From NCBI GenBank assembly GCA_021234155.1, contig JAJEKV010000102.1:1486456-1550455 (forward strand): a stretch of 64,000 nt of DNA. The letters are read 5' to 3'. The stretch is from Isoetes taiwanensis (lineage: Eukaryota; Streptophyta; Lycopodiopsida; Isoetales; Isoetaceae). The notes below the pieces were generated by a model. The model did no database searches, was not told where the DNA came from, and saw only the letters and a list, made by a program, of their open reading frames with translations. Made by a program: the position numbers and the translations under genes. Below, piece by piece: positions 34,458 through 45,544 of this stretch; the stretch's first letter is position 1; each line of letters begins with the position of its first letter.

Positions 34458-35387
34458 TCAAAGCCTTATCTTCTCTTCCCCCACCGGCCCCGGGTTTATT
34501 GCACGGACTAATCTTTTGATGTTGCTATTAAGCCAACTGCCCGCCTTTCTGATATCCTGGGAACATTTAACCTTAGCCTCATAAACTCCTCTGTGTATTT
34601 GGCTACAGACAGATTCCCTTGGTCCAAAGTAGAACTTTGCCAGATCAAGATGTGAGCATGGCACGTAATGCGTACGGAAAGCCTTGCTGAAGGTTTTGAA
34701 TCGACAATTGTTTCTCCTTAGCCTATTTGATTTTGCATACCCCTTCCACCATATGCGCGCTGGTCCTATCAAGTTGGCAGTTGCTACCTTGCCAATATCT
34801 TTGTCCTTCATGCCATATGAATTCTCGAATTCTTCCATCTCATCTAGCCAGGCTTCAGCTTCCATTCCCGATCTGTCTTTCCCTGAAAACTATCCCAGCT
34901 TGTGTGTTTTCCAGACATTGCTCATTGTACTGTCTATTTTCTTTTGATAATCCTCTGCTCTGCGGTGCTTGTGCCTGCTATGTGAGCTGTCTGAGCTGCT
35001 GTCAGAGTCACTATCTGAGCTATCATCCGCGCTCTCATCTGAGCTTGAACTCGAAGAGTTTTGGTATCTTCTGGTCCTTCTCTTTCTCTTGTTGTGTCCG
35101 GATGACTGTGGGGCAGGTTGTGGTTCCGGCTGATTGTTGAATTGATGTTCCTCTTCCTAAAGAGGTGGTTGTTGTGGCCCATACTCCTCCCCTCGAATGA
35201 GTGGGGTGACAATCTGTACCAACTCGCGTATCTGCCTGCCCATTTCTACCAGGCGCCTGTTTATCTCTGCTGTCATCTCGACTTCCTGTGCTTCTCGGCC
35301 GAATAAGTTTCTTGGTGCCCAATTAGAGGCTTGGCCTTGACTTCCTTGATTCTGTGGAGTGGTTGTGAAGTTCCTGGCTGCAAACAT
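34458..35387 (-). pseudogene. Element 1 gag (capsid region), frameshifted
   Basis: 35157-35387 gives an N-terminal segment (MFAARNFTTTPQ...). Around 34960-35060 one frame encodes a Ser/Asp-rich run followed by RRAEDYQKKIDSTMSNVWK. 34458-34865 carries the capsid core [36 protein letters not shown] and FRTHYVPCSHLD. All three match element 2 gag in order. Gag would form the particle that packages element RNA. At least three frame changes separate the parts. Confidence 0.88.
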
Positions 35388-35572
35388 TAATCAAGGATGT
35401 CTGTTATGTACTATGGTTACTAAGATGTTATTGCTATGGTATTTATCTTACTCGCTGAATAACTTATAGCAAAACACTTATATTCATAACAAGAAAATTA
35501 CATATTTGATCTCAAAATTTGAGTTGAAGAATACTATTTTAAGATATATCTAAATTCTGAGGTCCTTGGGCT

Positions 35573-37110
35573 CTAATGCTGATGCCGACGTTTGGGTTTG
35601 AAGTGCTCCTTAATGTCTTTGAGTTTGAGGCCATGGTCGACATTTCGTAGCATGTTCCATGTCGAGTGTCCTTCAAGTGCTGGAGCTACCTTTTCTCGGG
35701 GCAAGTCATGTGTCCGTGCGGCCATTACCGCTAAGGGTCCATCTCGAAGGTATCCCCGAGCAAAATCAAGGTAATGCAAGGCCACATATCTCCTAATTAG
35801 AATTATATGGTCAATGTTCTCGCGAAGTTTAGAATGAGTCGCAAAGCCGGAGAGTGCTGATAGTAAGTAAACTGCCTCTTCTCCTCTATGGCTAAACTGC
35901 TTGTGAAAAACTGCTATTTGGCCTTTAGTGAGCGAAGGGAGATAGTAGCGTAAAGCTTTTCCCATGCCGGCTGCGGATCCGGACCCTTTCCTCATGGCTG
36001 CCCGACCCTGTATTTCTATCGCCATCAAGTCATCACGATCCCTCTTCATCGATATGGCACTATCAAGGTTAATGTGACTGCCTCTCAGAGTTTGGCCCCA
36101 TGATGAGGTGGCTTGCTTGGGTTTGGCTCTTAAACAGTCTTGCTTGAATTGCTGAAACTCATCCTCATCTGGAAGATCTTGGTGCTGCATTTGATGCTTG
36201 ATAAAGTCATATGCTTGTATGTCGGTGATGTTCTGTGTGGTATAGGTCTCCTTTTCAGCTATGATTGGAAGCTCCTGCTCTGAATAATCGATGAAGTCAT
36301 CGTTATAAGCATCAATGATGATAGCCAGGAGTTCGTCCAAGCGGAGACCTTGATCAATGCAGTACGGTAGGTGTAAGATATCATCTGCGAAAAGGTACTC
36401 CTCCCCTTCGATAATAATTGGCGTAAGAGATGTGATTCCAACTGGGGGAGCTGTTGCCTTTCTTGGGAGGTCTTCTGTGGTCTCGATGTACTGCTCCAAC
36501 TGTTTGGCTAATCTGGGTTCATTTTCGAAGTCATAGACTTCTTCCTCATAATCCTCTTCTTCCTGCTGATGTTCCGCCGATGGCCCCTCTAGAAGGTTGG
36601 ACTTGATATGCCCTCATATTCAATGGTGCTAGATCAAGATGGCCCCTCTAGAAGGTTGGACTTGATATCCAGTTCTAAATATGGCCTAGCTGCCCTCATA
36701 TTCAATGGTGCTAGATCAAGGGGTCGCACTGACGGTTCTCCTGTCCTATTTATTGCCGGATAATGCAAAAAGGTTGCTAAGGCTGCTTGTGGTGATAAAT
36801 ATTTGTGCCCTTAAACCTTACATGTCATGTATGCGGGCATTCTTTCAGTCCTTTTTCTAATTGTTTTCCCTGTTATATGGCTCAGTGCTGCCGTGATAGC
36901 TTCAAGAGAGATCCACGTTCCGATTAGTCCTTGAAGTCTTACTTTTTGGCTGGAGCTCTTGATTGTATCGAGCATGAATATCTTGATAATAAGGTGTCCT
37001 GGATATTGTCTCACCCAAGTCAAAGGTATGCTGAAATACTTGAAATACCTCCTCTATTGGTGCTTCCCTGATATGCTCTGAGTTGCAGTACCATTGAACA
37101 AATTGTGTAG
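35573..37110 (-). pseudogene. Element 1 ORF X, unknown accessory protein upstream of gag
   Basis: Read from the ATG in 'MAPTQFVQWYCNSEH' near 37110, this ORF shifts frame twice (near 36.93 and 36.8 kb) and continues as a 308-residue open frame at 35573-36499. Conserved blocks shared with element 2 are: FVQWYCNSEH...EEVFQVFQ; ISLEAITAALSHI...MPAYM; KYLSPQAALATFL; GITSLTPIIIEGEEYLF...LRLDELL; ETYTTQNITDIQAYDFI; and RYYLPSLTKGQIAVFH...FSHRGEEAVYLLSALSG. I recognise no known family. It lies directly upstream of gag. A partial direct repeat (CCCCTCTAGAAGGTTGG...) at 36583-36720 disturbs the frame. Confidence 0.75.
36583..36720. repeat. Short tandem duplication inside ORF X
   Basis: GGCCCCTCTAGAAGGTTGG and CCCTCATATTCAATGGTGCT each occur twice in alternating order, a local duplication of about 50-70 bp. 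Confidence 0.7.
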
Positions 37111-38332
37111 GCGCCATGGAACTATGCAAGGTGCGAATAAAATCTGTGTAATAGGATGAGGAGTATGAAAAATCGCCTAAGTGAGCTTCTTATGGCTTCA
37201 AGTAGGAGGTGGAGGATATATATACACAAAAGGGCATTTAGGGTTTCATTCTAAACCCTAATTTTCTAATGTTTATGTTTGGTTATGTTGAGTGGCTCTT
37301 GGGGGCTTGGAATTCAAATAATCCCTTAGTGCCCCTTAATTTTAATTGTTTGTTATTAATATGGCAAGTTGGTCTAGGCAAGAGAAATCGTTCAGACTTA
37401 TATAGAATACAATAGAGTATAGTGTAAGGAAAAATAAAAATAAAAATAAAGGGTTAAATCAAATGTGTGAGTCATAGTAAAGAAGGCATTAATTCCCTCG
37501 CATTAATTCCCTATAATGCCAAGGAACAAGATTGATCTCAAAAGGAACGAAAAGGTTATCTGTTTTATTGTATGCAAGAAAAGGGCATTGCCCTGCTAAA
37601 AGGGTTTGGAAACAGTATAGGTATGGTCGAAGGGTATATGGTCGAGCAGAAATGAAGGAGAAGGTTTAGGGTATAACTTATGGTCGAAACAGAAAGGACG
37701 GAGAAGGTTTTTAGGGTATGGTCAAAACATCAGAGGTAGTCGGCTGCTCCTGGCGACACACCCCGCGCCTGGAGCTCAGGCGAGTGTTTGGCAGAGGGTT
37801 TGGGCGCGGCATGCGTCGCCTCTGCTGTTATTCTGCTGAATCCCCTTCTATTTTTGCAGGTCTTGGCGAATCTCGTTCTATGTTGCAGATCCTTGCCGAA
37901 TCTCCTTCTATTTTTGCAGATAGTTGCTTTTGTTTCTTGAAGATATGGCTCCATTCAGCTGGAGGCGACTGATCCCGCGCCAAAAGGTCCTCGACGGTTT
38001 GGGTTGAGGCCAGGGCGCGGCATGCATCACCCTGTGCCATATTTCGGCTTATACTGTCTGCCTATCTATGTTTGATGCAAGTATACTTCTGCTACAGTTC
38101 TATTTTTACAGTAAAGATTAGAACTTGGGTAAGAAGCATCCTATTTCCGGCTTGGGTATGTTTGAAGTTCCTACAGACTCGAATGGCGTCCTATTTCCGG
38201 TTTGGCTGTGTTTTAAGCTATTCTATAATCTGGACTTGTGACTAAATATCTTCCAGCTCTTCTTCAATTTCGGCTTGCTAAGAATCTGCTTGCCACATAT
38301 TTAAAGCTGCAATGAAAGTTTCGGTAGAGGTA

Positions 38333-38428
38333 ATGTTCGCCCGCAGGCCCTTACGCGGGGTAAGAACCTGGCGAGCCCGGCAGGGCGAGCCTGGTCCGCA
38401 CCCCGCATAAGGGCCTGCGGGCGAACAT
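38333..38428. repeat. Long GC-rich hairpin
   Basis: The arms 38335-38360 and 38401-38426 are inverted copies (26 bases, one mismatch) around a 40-base loop that itself contains GGCGAGCC twice. Flanking AATGTT/AACATT extends the stem. It is GC-rich in AT-rich DNA. Confidence 0.85.
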
Positions 38429-38435
38429 TTCCTCA

Positions 38436-38615
38436 CGTAAAGTTCGGGAGGAGGATATTTCTTGCCACCTGGCGCCATCGTAGCCACAAAAATTTGATTA
38501 CTCCGTTATCAGCCAGCATCGGAGGAGATGAAGCCAACATCGGAGGAGAGGAAGCGATTATCTGTTTTAATCTAGGCCTGAAATATGGCGAAATATCCTC
38601 CCCCCGAACTTTACG
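38436..38615. repeat. 26-bp inverted repeat pair
   Basis: 38436-38461 and 38590-38615 are inverted copies (CGTAAAGTTCGGGAGG... / ...CCCCCCGAACTTTACG) about 128 bp apart. They could be the ends of a tiny MITE or a regulatory inverted repeat. Confidence 0.75.
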
Positions 38616-38763
38616 AATGGGTCTATTTAAGTACAGGCTGTTAATGAGTATCCTGTAAGTTTAATTACAGAATAACTATGTGACAGGCTATATACTCAAT
38701 GTTAGCTATAACAGAGGTCTGGCATTATATGTCTTTGATATACCTATAATCGATACAAGAAAT

Positions 38764-38800
38764 TTATCACGGCGGCCAAGGCCGCCGCAAACATTTCCTT
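38764..38800 (+). repeat. Dispersed GC palindrome, copy B
   Basis: GGCGGCCAAGGCCGCC at 38771-38786, with flanks AATTTATCAC and AACATTTCC that match copy A (11928-11969) in reverse orientation. Confidence 0.7.
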
Positions 38801-40026
38801 GGTTCCAAAACCTGCATGGAAGGGGTTGTTGGACATTTAAGTTTTAAACTCACGATTCTAGCTAGTTATTGATGCCTAGGACCTGAGGCTACTATGTCGA
38901 CATAGATAGATACTGCAGTCACATGTAAATGTTGCTTAAACTGCTCTTATTCCTGTTGCACGGTATGGGTTTTCAAAAGAGATGGATACTACAGTAACAT
39001 GTAAATGTTGCCTATAGGGGCACTCAACATGGGGTGTTCTAACTTCAAAATTCTAGCATCTTAATATTTGGTGATAAAATTTTGTGTGTATCCTCAGTGG
39101 GATTATTTAACTTTTTGAATACCATAAAGAAGGTGAGATGTACCAGTCATCTCGTTGGCTTCTTTGTCTCAAATAACTTTAATTCCATAAAAAAAAATAT
39201 AGTAGACATCTTTATTAACCAACTAGTAGACATCTTATTAACAAACTAGCTATAATCATCTTATTTTGTCTCATTGTCGCAAATAGCTTGAATCCACAAA
39301 TATTGTAGTAGACGTCTCTATTTAACAAACCAGCAGTTTGCTAAGAGAGCCTAAAAAAGTTTCTCTCAGTCAAGGAGTCTAACATTATGCTAGATGTCTT
39401 TATTGACAAAAGAGCTTCCAAAATATTGAAATCATTGACCATGCAAATAACCAATTATAATAAATAAGAGATTGATTGTTGCATAAACAGCCAAGCACAT
39501 AAGAAGTTGCATTAGAAGTTACACTCCCAAAAATAATTTCTATACTCTTTAATGAGTTAATGAAGTAAAAACATCTAGGTGAAAAAGCGTTGCATCAGTT
39601 ACTCGTTTTTTCTGTGCTTTCCTGCAAGATGAGATTTAACATTCTCATCAATCTTATACCAGTCAGGCATCCTCGTCCTTGTGAAACTTAAATCAAGGAC
39701 AATAAGGACATTCACGTTACTTACTCCTACATATCCTCGTCCTTGTGAAATTGTGCTATGTGTACTCTTCCCTTTGCCAGGTGTAAGGCTTCAAAAAGAG
39801 CGTCTGACAATGGTTTATACTTTTCTTGGGAGACTCTATACAACAACAAATAACATAAGTGAAGTGGCTTTCTTATTGAGAGTTCCAAAAAACAAGTACA
39901 ACAATAGAGTAGTAACAATGGATGGCCAAAAAATATGTAGAGCCAAAACACCTCTTAAAACCCCGGAACTAGACAACCACCGGAGGTCTTATAAAATAAA
40001 GTCGCATAAAACTCAAAGTCCGAAAT

Positions 40027-40086
40027 CTTATCAACTGGACTAAAAACCCCGCCCTTTCGGGTTTTCGGGGAAAACCATGAGGATAA
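40027..40086 (-). repeat. Dispersed mini-element, copy 5
   Basis: CTTATCAACTGG...GAGGATAA around the core CCCCGCCCTTTCGGG, the same core as copies 1 and 2. Confidence 0.6.
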
Positions 40087-40595
40087 AAAATGGACTAAGA
40101 GCAATACAACCGATGACATTGAAATCTGAGCAATAAGTCGAAAAATCTCCATGCGCTAGCAGGCTTCACGCGTACCACCAAACATACCGAAAAATGAAAA
40201 GACCGCAATGGCAAAGCCTCAAAAGACTGAGCCAATGTGCTCGCACAATAAAACCTAGTAAAATGCAACTCAAACCACTTCACCCATCAAAATTGTTAGT
40301 TTTTTAAACCTAAATAGACTAAACGAAAAAACACAGAAATAGGACGGGGAAGGACAACCGCCTAGCCAGGAAAAAACTTCTGCAAACTATAGCGGGAAAA
40401 CATCCATCCATCAAACAAAAAATTCAGAGAACGGGACGGGGAAGAACATCCGCCTAGCCAGGCAAGAGCATCTGCAAACTAGTACAGGGAAGAACATCCG
40501 CCCGTAAGTAAGAAAAATGAAGAAAAAACAAATAGCCAATCAATTATCACAAGCACATTGAACATAACAAACCAATACAGGGTTGGGAGGGTGGG

Positions 40596-40774
40596 AAAAG
40601 TAGAGATAAGGGAGCAAAGAAGATGGAACACTCAAAGAGAACGCCGATACAGAAAGTAAGGAAATGGAACAATTTATAGATGATTGTAAAAAAGGCCCTC
40701 AGAAAAAGGTCCAAAAATAGGATGCCGTCTTCCCAAGAATGATGGTTCTATGATGGCATAGAACCATTGCATTC
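40596..40774 (+). repeat. 179-bp perfect direct repeat, copy 1
   Basis: Identical by eye, without indels, to 44774-44952. It ends with a 9-bp stem hairpin (GGTTCTATG...CATAGAACC). The next 32 bases (CTTGGGAGACTC...) duplicate 39825-39856, so this block sits at a rearrangement junction. Confidence 0.85.
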
Positions 40775-41388
40775 TTGGGAGACTCTATACAACAACAAAT
40801 AACATAGCCGACAGAAGAGGAACACTCCACCTTCTAAAATAATCTAGAAAACAAGAAAACTATAAAGAATTCCACAATGCTCGGAGATCCTAAAAATGAC
40901 CACTTCTACTACATTATTAATGCTCAAATGAGACCCAAAAGGCGACACAAGCCAGAGTTGGTAGACAAGCACAACAAGCAAGAACCAGCGAACTATGAAA
41001 ACTTCCACACAAAACGAAACATAAGAATGCAACGCACAAGATACCAGAAGTTAATCATAAATAAGAAAGTTAAAGGCTACATACAAAGGATCCATGAGAA
41101 AAATCTGAAAAAGCTACCCTAAGCACTATATATCATATACAACAGACAATCCGAAGCAACTCGAAGAAGTAGAGCAAAAAACAACTAGAAACATCGGTTG
41201 TCAAAAAATATAATTAATAAAGAATAATGCAAAAAATCAATACTTAGCCCCTAAAGGCACAAAATGTATGGATGAAGAAACCAAATTAAGCAAAGAATCA
41301 TGGAAGGCCCCAATGAGGTAGAACAAGGGTCAATACAAACAGGACCATGCCCACCAAAGGTGCAACTCAACTAATGAAGGCAGCTAGG

Positions 41389-42126
41389 TCAACGCTGGTG
41401 GGCGAGTTTGAGACGCCATGCTTCATCAACGGAGAAAGGAGGAAAAATATGGTCATCAAAATCGAGAGCTATCTCATAGCCTTCCCTGTCTGCAACAATC
41501 AAGAACTTCATATGTCGAGCAACAGATGTCTTACCCCCTTCCACAATTGTAAGAACATCATTAGGAATCGAAGGGCTCAATGCAGATAAATGAGAATATA
41601 AATCGTCAAAACGGTCTTGCATAGAGGACAAGAACTCGTACTGGAATCTAATTGTATCATTCTTAAAAGTGGGTATAGCACGAGAAGCGCGTTCCTGAAA
41701 CTCCAACCTCAAGGCCTCAATCTTCTCATTAAGATGAGATTGGCTAGATAAAGAGCTTTGTAAGTCTTGGATTTGAGCAGACTGAAGCTTTATTGCTTGT
41801 AGAATCTTGTTGTTAACATCCAAAGAAGAAGAACTGGGAACCGTAGAATTTTGGCCCGCCAAGGAAGGAGCATTAGGAGATGTAGGAGCATGGGAAGGAA
41901 ATGGAGTGCAATTAGGCAAATCAGACAAGGAACTTGGAGAAAAACCAAAACCTGAAGCTAAAGGATTTGAAAAGTTAGGATTCAAAGTAGCCCTATTGGA
42001 TGGAACAGAAGGAATAGCTGATGCACGATGCTTCTTAACAGGATGCTTCTTAAGAGGGATGGACGACCGTTTTTTAGCAATATACTTGCATTTATGCTTT
42101 TGAGAAGTTGCTCGAGTAGACGCCAT
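41389..42126 (-). CDS. Unknown protein, basic N-terminus and coiled coil
   Basis: A 245-residue open frame from an ATG at 42126. The N-terminus is basic (MASTRATSQKHKCKYIAKKR), the next 60 residues are Ser/Pro-rich, then comes a probable coiled coil at residues about 100-140 (NNKILQAIKLQSAQIQ...HLNEKIEALRLEF), and the C-terminal part ends in FPPFSVDEAWRLKLAHQR. I do not recognise it. It lies among nested material inside element 1, so it is probably the first ORF of another mobile element. The first ten residues resemble the H3-like tail at 45992 (MARTKATARK), which may be chance. Confidence 0.45.
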   Translation of the reverse strand: MASTRATSQKHKCKYIAKKRSSIPLKKHPVKKHRASAIPSVPSNRATLNPNFSNPLASGFGFSPSSLSDLPNCTPFPSHAPTSPNAPSLAGQNSTVPSSSSLDVNNKILQAIKLQSAQIQDLQSSLSSQSHLNEKIEALRLEFQERASRAIPTFKNDTIRFQYEFLSSMQDRFDDLYSHLSALSPSIPNDVLTIVEGGKTSVARHMKFLIVADREGYEIALDFDDHIFPPFSVDEAWRLKLAHQR

Positions 42127-42149
42127 CAAGAACAGTAAATAGTCCAAGA

Positions 42150-43500
42150 AAATTTTTGGGAAAGAATAAGCATGCCAAGCCCCAAAGATATAGATGGCCG
42201 AAAAGGGGTCCCTTGTGGCAAATTTGGAAAAAGAAGCTCAATAAAAAATAGTTGGACGAAAAGCCAACAAAGAATAATTTAAGATATAATATTATGTATC
42301 ATTCAAACATCTTCGGGAATATATAAAGAGAATGCCAATTAAAATTAACTTGTCGGAATAATAATATTTGTTAAGAATCTTAACAAAAATAGGTGGACGA
42401 AACAAGGGTAGTCAGAAAAATAGAGAAGGCAAATAGAGAAGGTAAGAATTCAAATAGGCATAAGGTTCCCAAATTCTCTTTTCCTATGATTTTGGCAGTG
42501 GTCTGGCGGAAAAAGGGGGGGAGGGTTATTTCTTGCTATGATTTTGTTAGTGGTTTGGCGAGAAATGTTAGGGTTAAGGTGAAAAAGAAATTGGACGTTG
42601 GAGGAATATTAGGGTTTAGGTTAAGAAAAAATTGGACGTGGCGGTTGCCGTCCCGAAAGCATGGCGAAGGCGTGGCGAAGCCGCCACAAGCTTCGACGTA
42701 TGGGTACTCAGCTCCGGCATGCTTCCCCGAAGTTCTTTGCGGGGAAAACGCCATAGCCATGGCGCCATAGCCTACTGACTTTGTAGGGCCGCATCCGAGG
42801 TCTAGATTGGAGCGGCATGTGGCCCCCCGGTTGCATCTCCAGCCGGCTCCCCATCACCGTGCTTTCCTATTTAATCTGCAAAATAGGCCTTGTTTTTCTT
42901 TTTGTTTCTCCTTTTTGCTTTTTCCTAGGTCGCATGTATTTGTAGGGGCTGGAAGTGATGCGAGCAGAGCAGGGCGATTTGCATGTAGGGCGATTTGGAT
43001 TTAGAGTCGGGCAGGACCACTCGACCGAATCTGCTCATGTTTATCATCTAGGTCGCCTTCATTTGGATTAGTGGGTTCAAATCCCACGATGCGGTTGATT
43101 GTTTCTGAAATTGAGGCATTTCTTTCTGGAGCAGCCGATTGTTGCCGGAATGAAAATATCTAGTGGATGTATGGGTTGAATCCGGCCTGCTTATGGCTTC
43201 TCTCAGTTCGAACTTGTGGTGGAAATACAGTTCCGTCAGTTTGAGCTTCACTCTCATGCCTTCTTACCTGTTCTTCTCTTTTTGTGGTGTTATCTGTATT
43301 TTATGAATGCCTCTCTGTTTTGTTCTTATGTGTGTGTTGTTGTTATCTGTGATGGTTCATTCATTTCTTATGTGTATGGATTGAAGTATACTATGTATGT
43401 ATATACGTAGAATAGCTGTATGGGGTGCGCATGCTTATACGTGGGTCTGATGTGGAAATTCAACGGCCCTTGATTTGGCACATTCCTGGAATTATGCTTC
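42150..43500. other. Nested non-coding sequence within element 1
   Basis: No gene recognised. The segment 42600-42790 is GC-richer and contains several short inverted repeats. A T-arm-like string (GTGGGTTCAAATCCCAC) at about 43070-43086 lacks the rest of a tRNA. Confidence 0.45.
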
Positions 43501-43539
43501 GATCCAATGATCGAAATAAAACAATAAGGATAGAGCAAT

Positions 43540-43740
43540 AAAAGAAGGTCGAAAAATAGAATAGAAAAGGCAAATAGAGAAGGACGAAAAATAAAGAAAT
43601 AGAGAAGGCAAGAATAAAGAATAGGCAGATAGAGAAGGTAAGAACAAGCAAATACAGAAGGTCGAGAAAAATACTCAAAGAATAGAATAGGTAAGGTAAT
43701 CGACAAATAGAGAAGGTAGTTGAAAAATAGAGAAAGGGGA
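43540..43740. repeat. AATAGAGAAGG minisatellite
   Basis: Imperfect units of 20-24 bp sharing AAATAGAGAAGG, about eight copies. Two more copies occur at 42415-42450. Confidence 0.75.
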
Positions 43741-44040
43741 GACGAAACCGGCTACATAAAATTCGTTCTGCTTCATAGATATCGATCTATCTGGGTTTCC
43801 GCTTCATAGTGAAAAGATAAGACAGAAAATAGACGAAACTGGCTAGGGTTCTATTTCTATTTCATGGATAGAGAGGCCGGATATCCTGCTGCAAATATCG
43901 GGCCTGACAAGAATAGGGCGAATTTTTTGCTTAACTCTGCCGGATAACCCGATGCACAAGTCTGGCTATGGCAGTTAGGGTCAAGATTCGTCTGGGTTTC
44001 AGGTTCTTAGATCCTTAAGCATTCCTAATCTCTGGAAAAA

Positions 44041-44440
44041 CTGCAAATTGCAAAAGACATGAAGCATCTTATAAAGCTAGCTGACTTTAGTGTGACAAAG
44101 CAGATTTTGCCACAGGTTCGAATACCCAGGTGAGAAGCACATCTCTATACGTGGCTCCAGAAATGTTAGAAGAGTTGAGCAACTATAGTATGAAGATGGA
44201 TGTTTTTAGTTTATCAGTATTGTGCTCTCAGATCCTTACTGAGAACGTTGCCAAAGTGAACATGAGGAGACTGTAAGCCATGATCTTCGGATGATGCATG
44301 TAAAAATTTCCTGTTCTAGAGCTCATGGGCACAGACTTGGGAGTCATGACTTTTTGCTTAGTACATATCATACTGCAAATTGCAAAAAGCATGCAGCATC
44401 TTTATGCAGTTACAGTTCATAGGAGAGTGCTTAATAAAAA
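44041..44440 (+). pseudogene. Two partial copies of a plant protein-kinase domain
   Basis: From 44041 the frame reads LQIAKDMKHL joined directly to KLADFSVTK (subdomain VII, DFG changed to DFS), then after a break YVAPEML and YSMKMDVFSLSVLCSQILTE (subdomains VIII-IX). From 44370 a second copy reads LQIAKSMQHLYAVTVHRRVLN (subdomain VIb, HRD changed to HRR) and then decays. The two copies preserve different parts of the same domain, so they come from a duplication followed by different deletions. They resemble plant Ser/Thr kinases of the IAKxMxYLH type. Neither can be active. Confidence 0.7.
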
Positions 44441-44773
44441 CGAACTTGGAAAGGGAAATGCATTGAGCACTTACTCAAAAGGACCTGGAAAGGGAATTGC
44501 AGTGGTGTATTTTTAACGCCTAAACAAGACTTGTTGGCGCGGATAAGCATGGTAGATGAAGGGCATTGAGAATCACACCCCAAAATCACTGAACCGAGCA
44601 CATAAGCAAAAATCACAAGCAAGAAGAACCGATTCAAGATCTACCATTTCTAATCAACTTAAAAACTCACAGAAAGGCATAAAGATTTCACAAAGATTTC
44701 TAGAATAAGGTAACCTATTCAACAGAAAGAATACAAAACACACAACTAGAAAAGTAGAGATAAGGAAGCAAAG

Positions 44774-44952
44774 AAAAGTAGAGATAAGGGAGCAAAGAAG
44801 ATGGAACACTCAAAGAGAACGCCGATACAGAAAGTAAGGAAATGGAACAATTTATAGATGATTGTAAAAAAGGCCCTCAGAAAAAGGTCCAAAAATAGGA
44901 TGCCGTCTTCCCAAGAATGATGGTTCTATGATGGCATAGAACCATTGCATTC
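44774..44952 (+). repeat. 179-bp perfect direct repeat, copy 2
   Basis: Identical to 40596-40774. It is preceded by a partial copy of its own first 24 bases (AAAAGTAGAGATAAGGAAGC). Confidence 0.85.
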
Positions 44953-45374
44953 CAGAAAAATCTGGTCTATATTGGTTGGTCGATGCGGGAAGGGCTCATT
45001 CGGGATGATTCAATATCCGCTTAAGAATCTGCACACTAGCTGATCAATTGATCCATTGATTCCACGCCAAATAGAAGAGAGTTTTATATCATTGAGATGA
45101 ATACCTCCAACAACCCTATATTTAAGATGAATGAGGAAAAATTTAACTGATCGGCTGGATTTCAGATGAATACAGCAGAATATCCCAGAAGTTTGTACAT
45201 TTGAGATTATCCAATCCATATTAAGTGTTACCTACCGAACTTTCAGATATATAGAAGCTGGAAACGGAGGTGCATACGAAATAACAGCGTTGATAAAGGA
45301 TCAACGGGCTAAAACCGAAATGTGAAAAAGGGCAGAATAATGCCTGATTAAAAGAAAGAAGTTTGAAGACGTAC

Positions 45375-45544
45375 CTGATTTAAGAGAAGCAGATGCTTGA
45401 GCTACATTGCGGGCCAGGGAACTAAGCAAAGCAGTAGCATGTTCTGCAGCGGCAATAGTGTTGGCAACAGGCGCATTTACCACCAAACATCCCATTTCTG
45501 TGGCAGCTTCTAAATCCAATTGAAGGGAACAGTATGCCTTCAAC
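45375..45544 (-). pseudogene. Captured exon of D-3-phosphoglycerate dehydrogenase
   Basis: A 170-bp exon with an acceptor (TTTTTTAG|GTTGAAGG) and a donor (AAATCAG|GTACGT). Its translation DLEAATEMGCLVVNAPVANT...AAEHATALLSSLARNVAQ matches the region of plastid PGDH just after the NAD-binding site, where the family has NVDLQAATExGCLVVNAPTANT. PGDH performs the first step of serine synthesis. Only this exon is present and its first residues have diverged, so it is a fragment, placed inside element 1 next to the H3-tail ORF. Confidence 0.85.

Larger units (their letters stand above)
37130..39600. other. Element 1 region between ORF X and the H3-tail ORF, structured but without a recognised gene
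   Basis: This stretch holds three tandem copies of GAATCTCCTTCTATTTTTGCAG-like units (about 37836-37921), the strong hairpin 38333-38428, the inverted repeat 38436-38461/38590-38615 and the GC palindrome 38771-38786. No H3 fold could be found in it. Confidence 0.5.

Noticed and set aside
37730-38040. Search for the missing H3 fold in element 1
   Set aside because: I looked for FQRLVRE- and LQEAAEA-like strings on the minus strand from 37.1 to 45.5 kb and found none; the short frames here show repeats (KIEGDSA), not a histone fold.
43060-43100. Possible tRNA (GTGGGTTCAAATCCCAC T-arm)
   Set aside because: Only the T arm is convincing; no matching acceptor stem or A box at the right distance.
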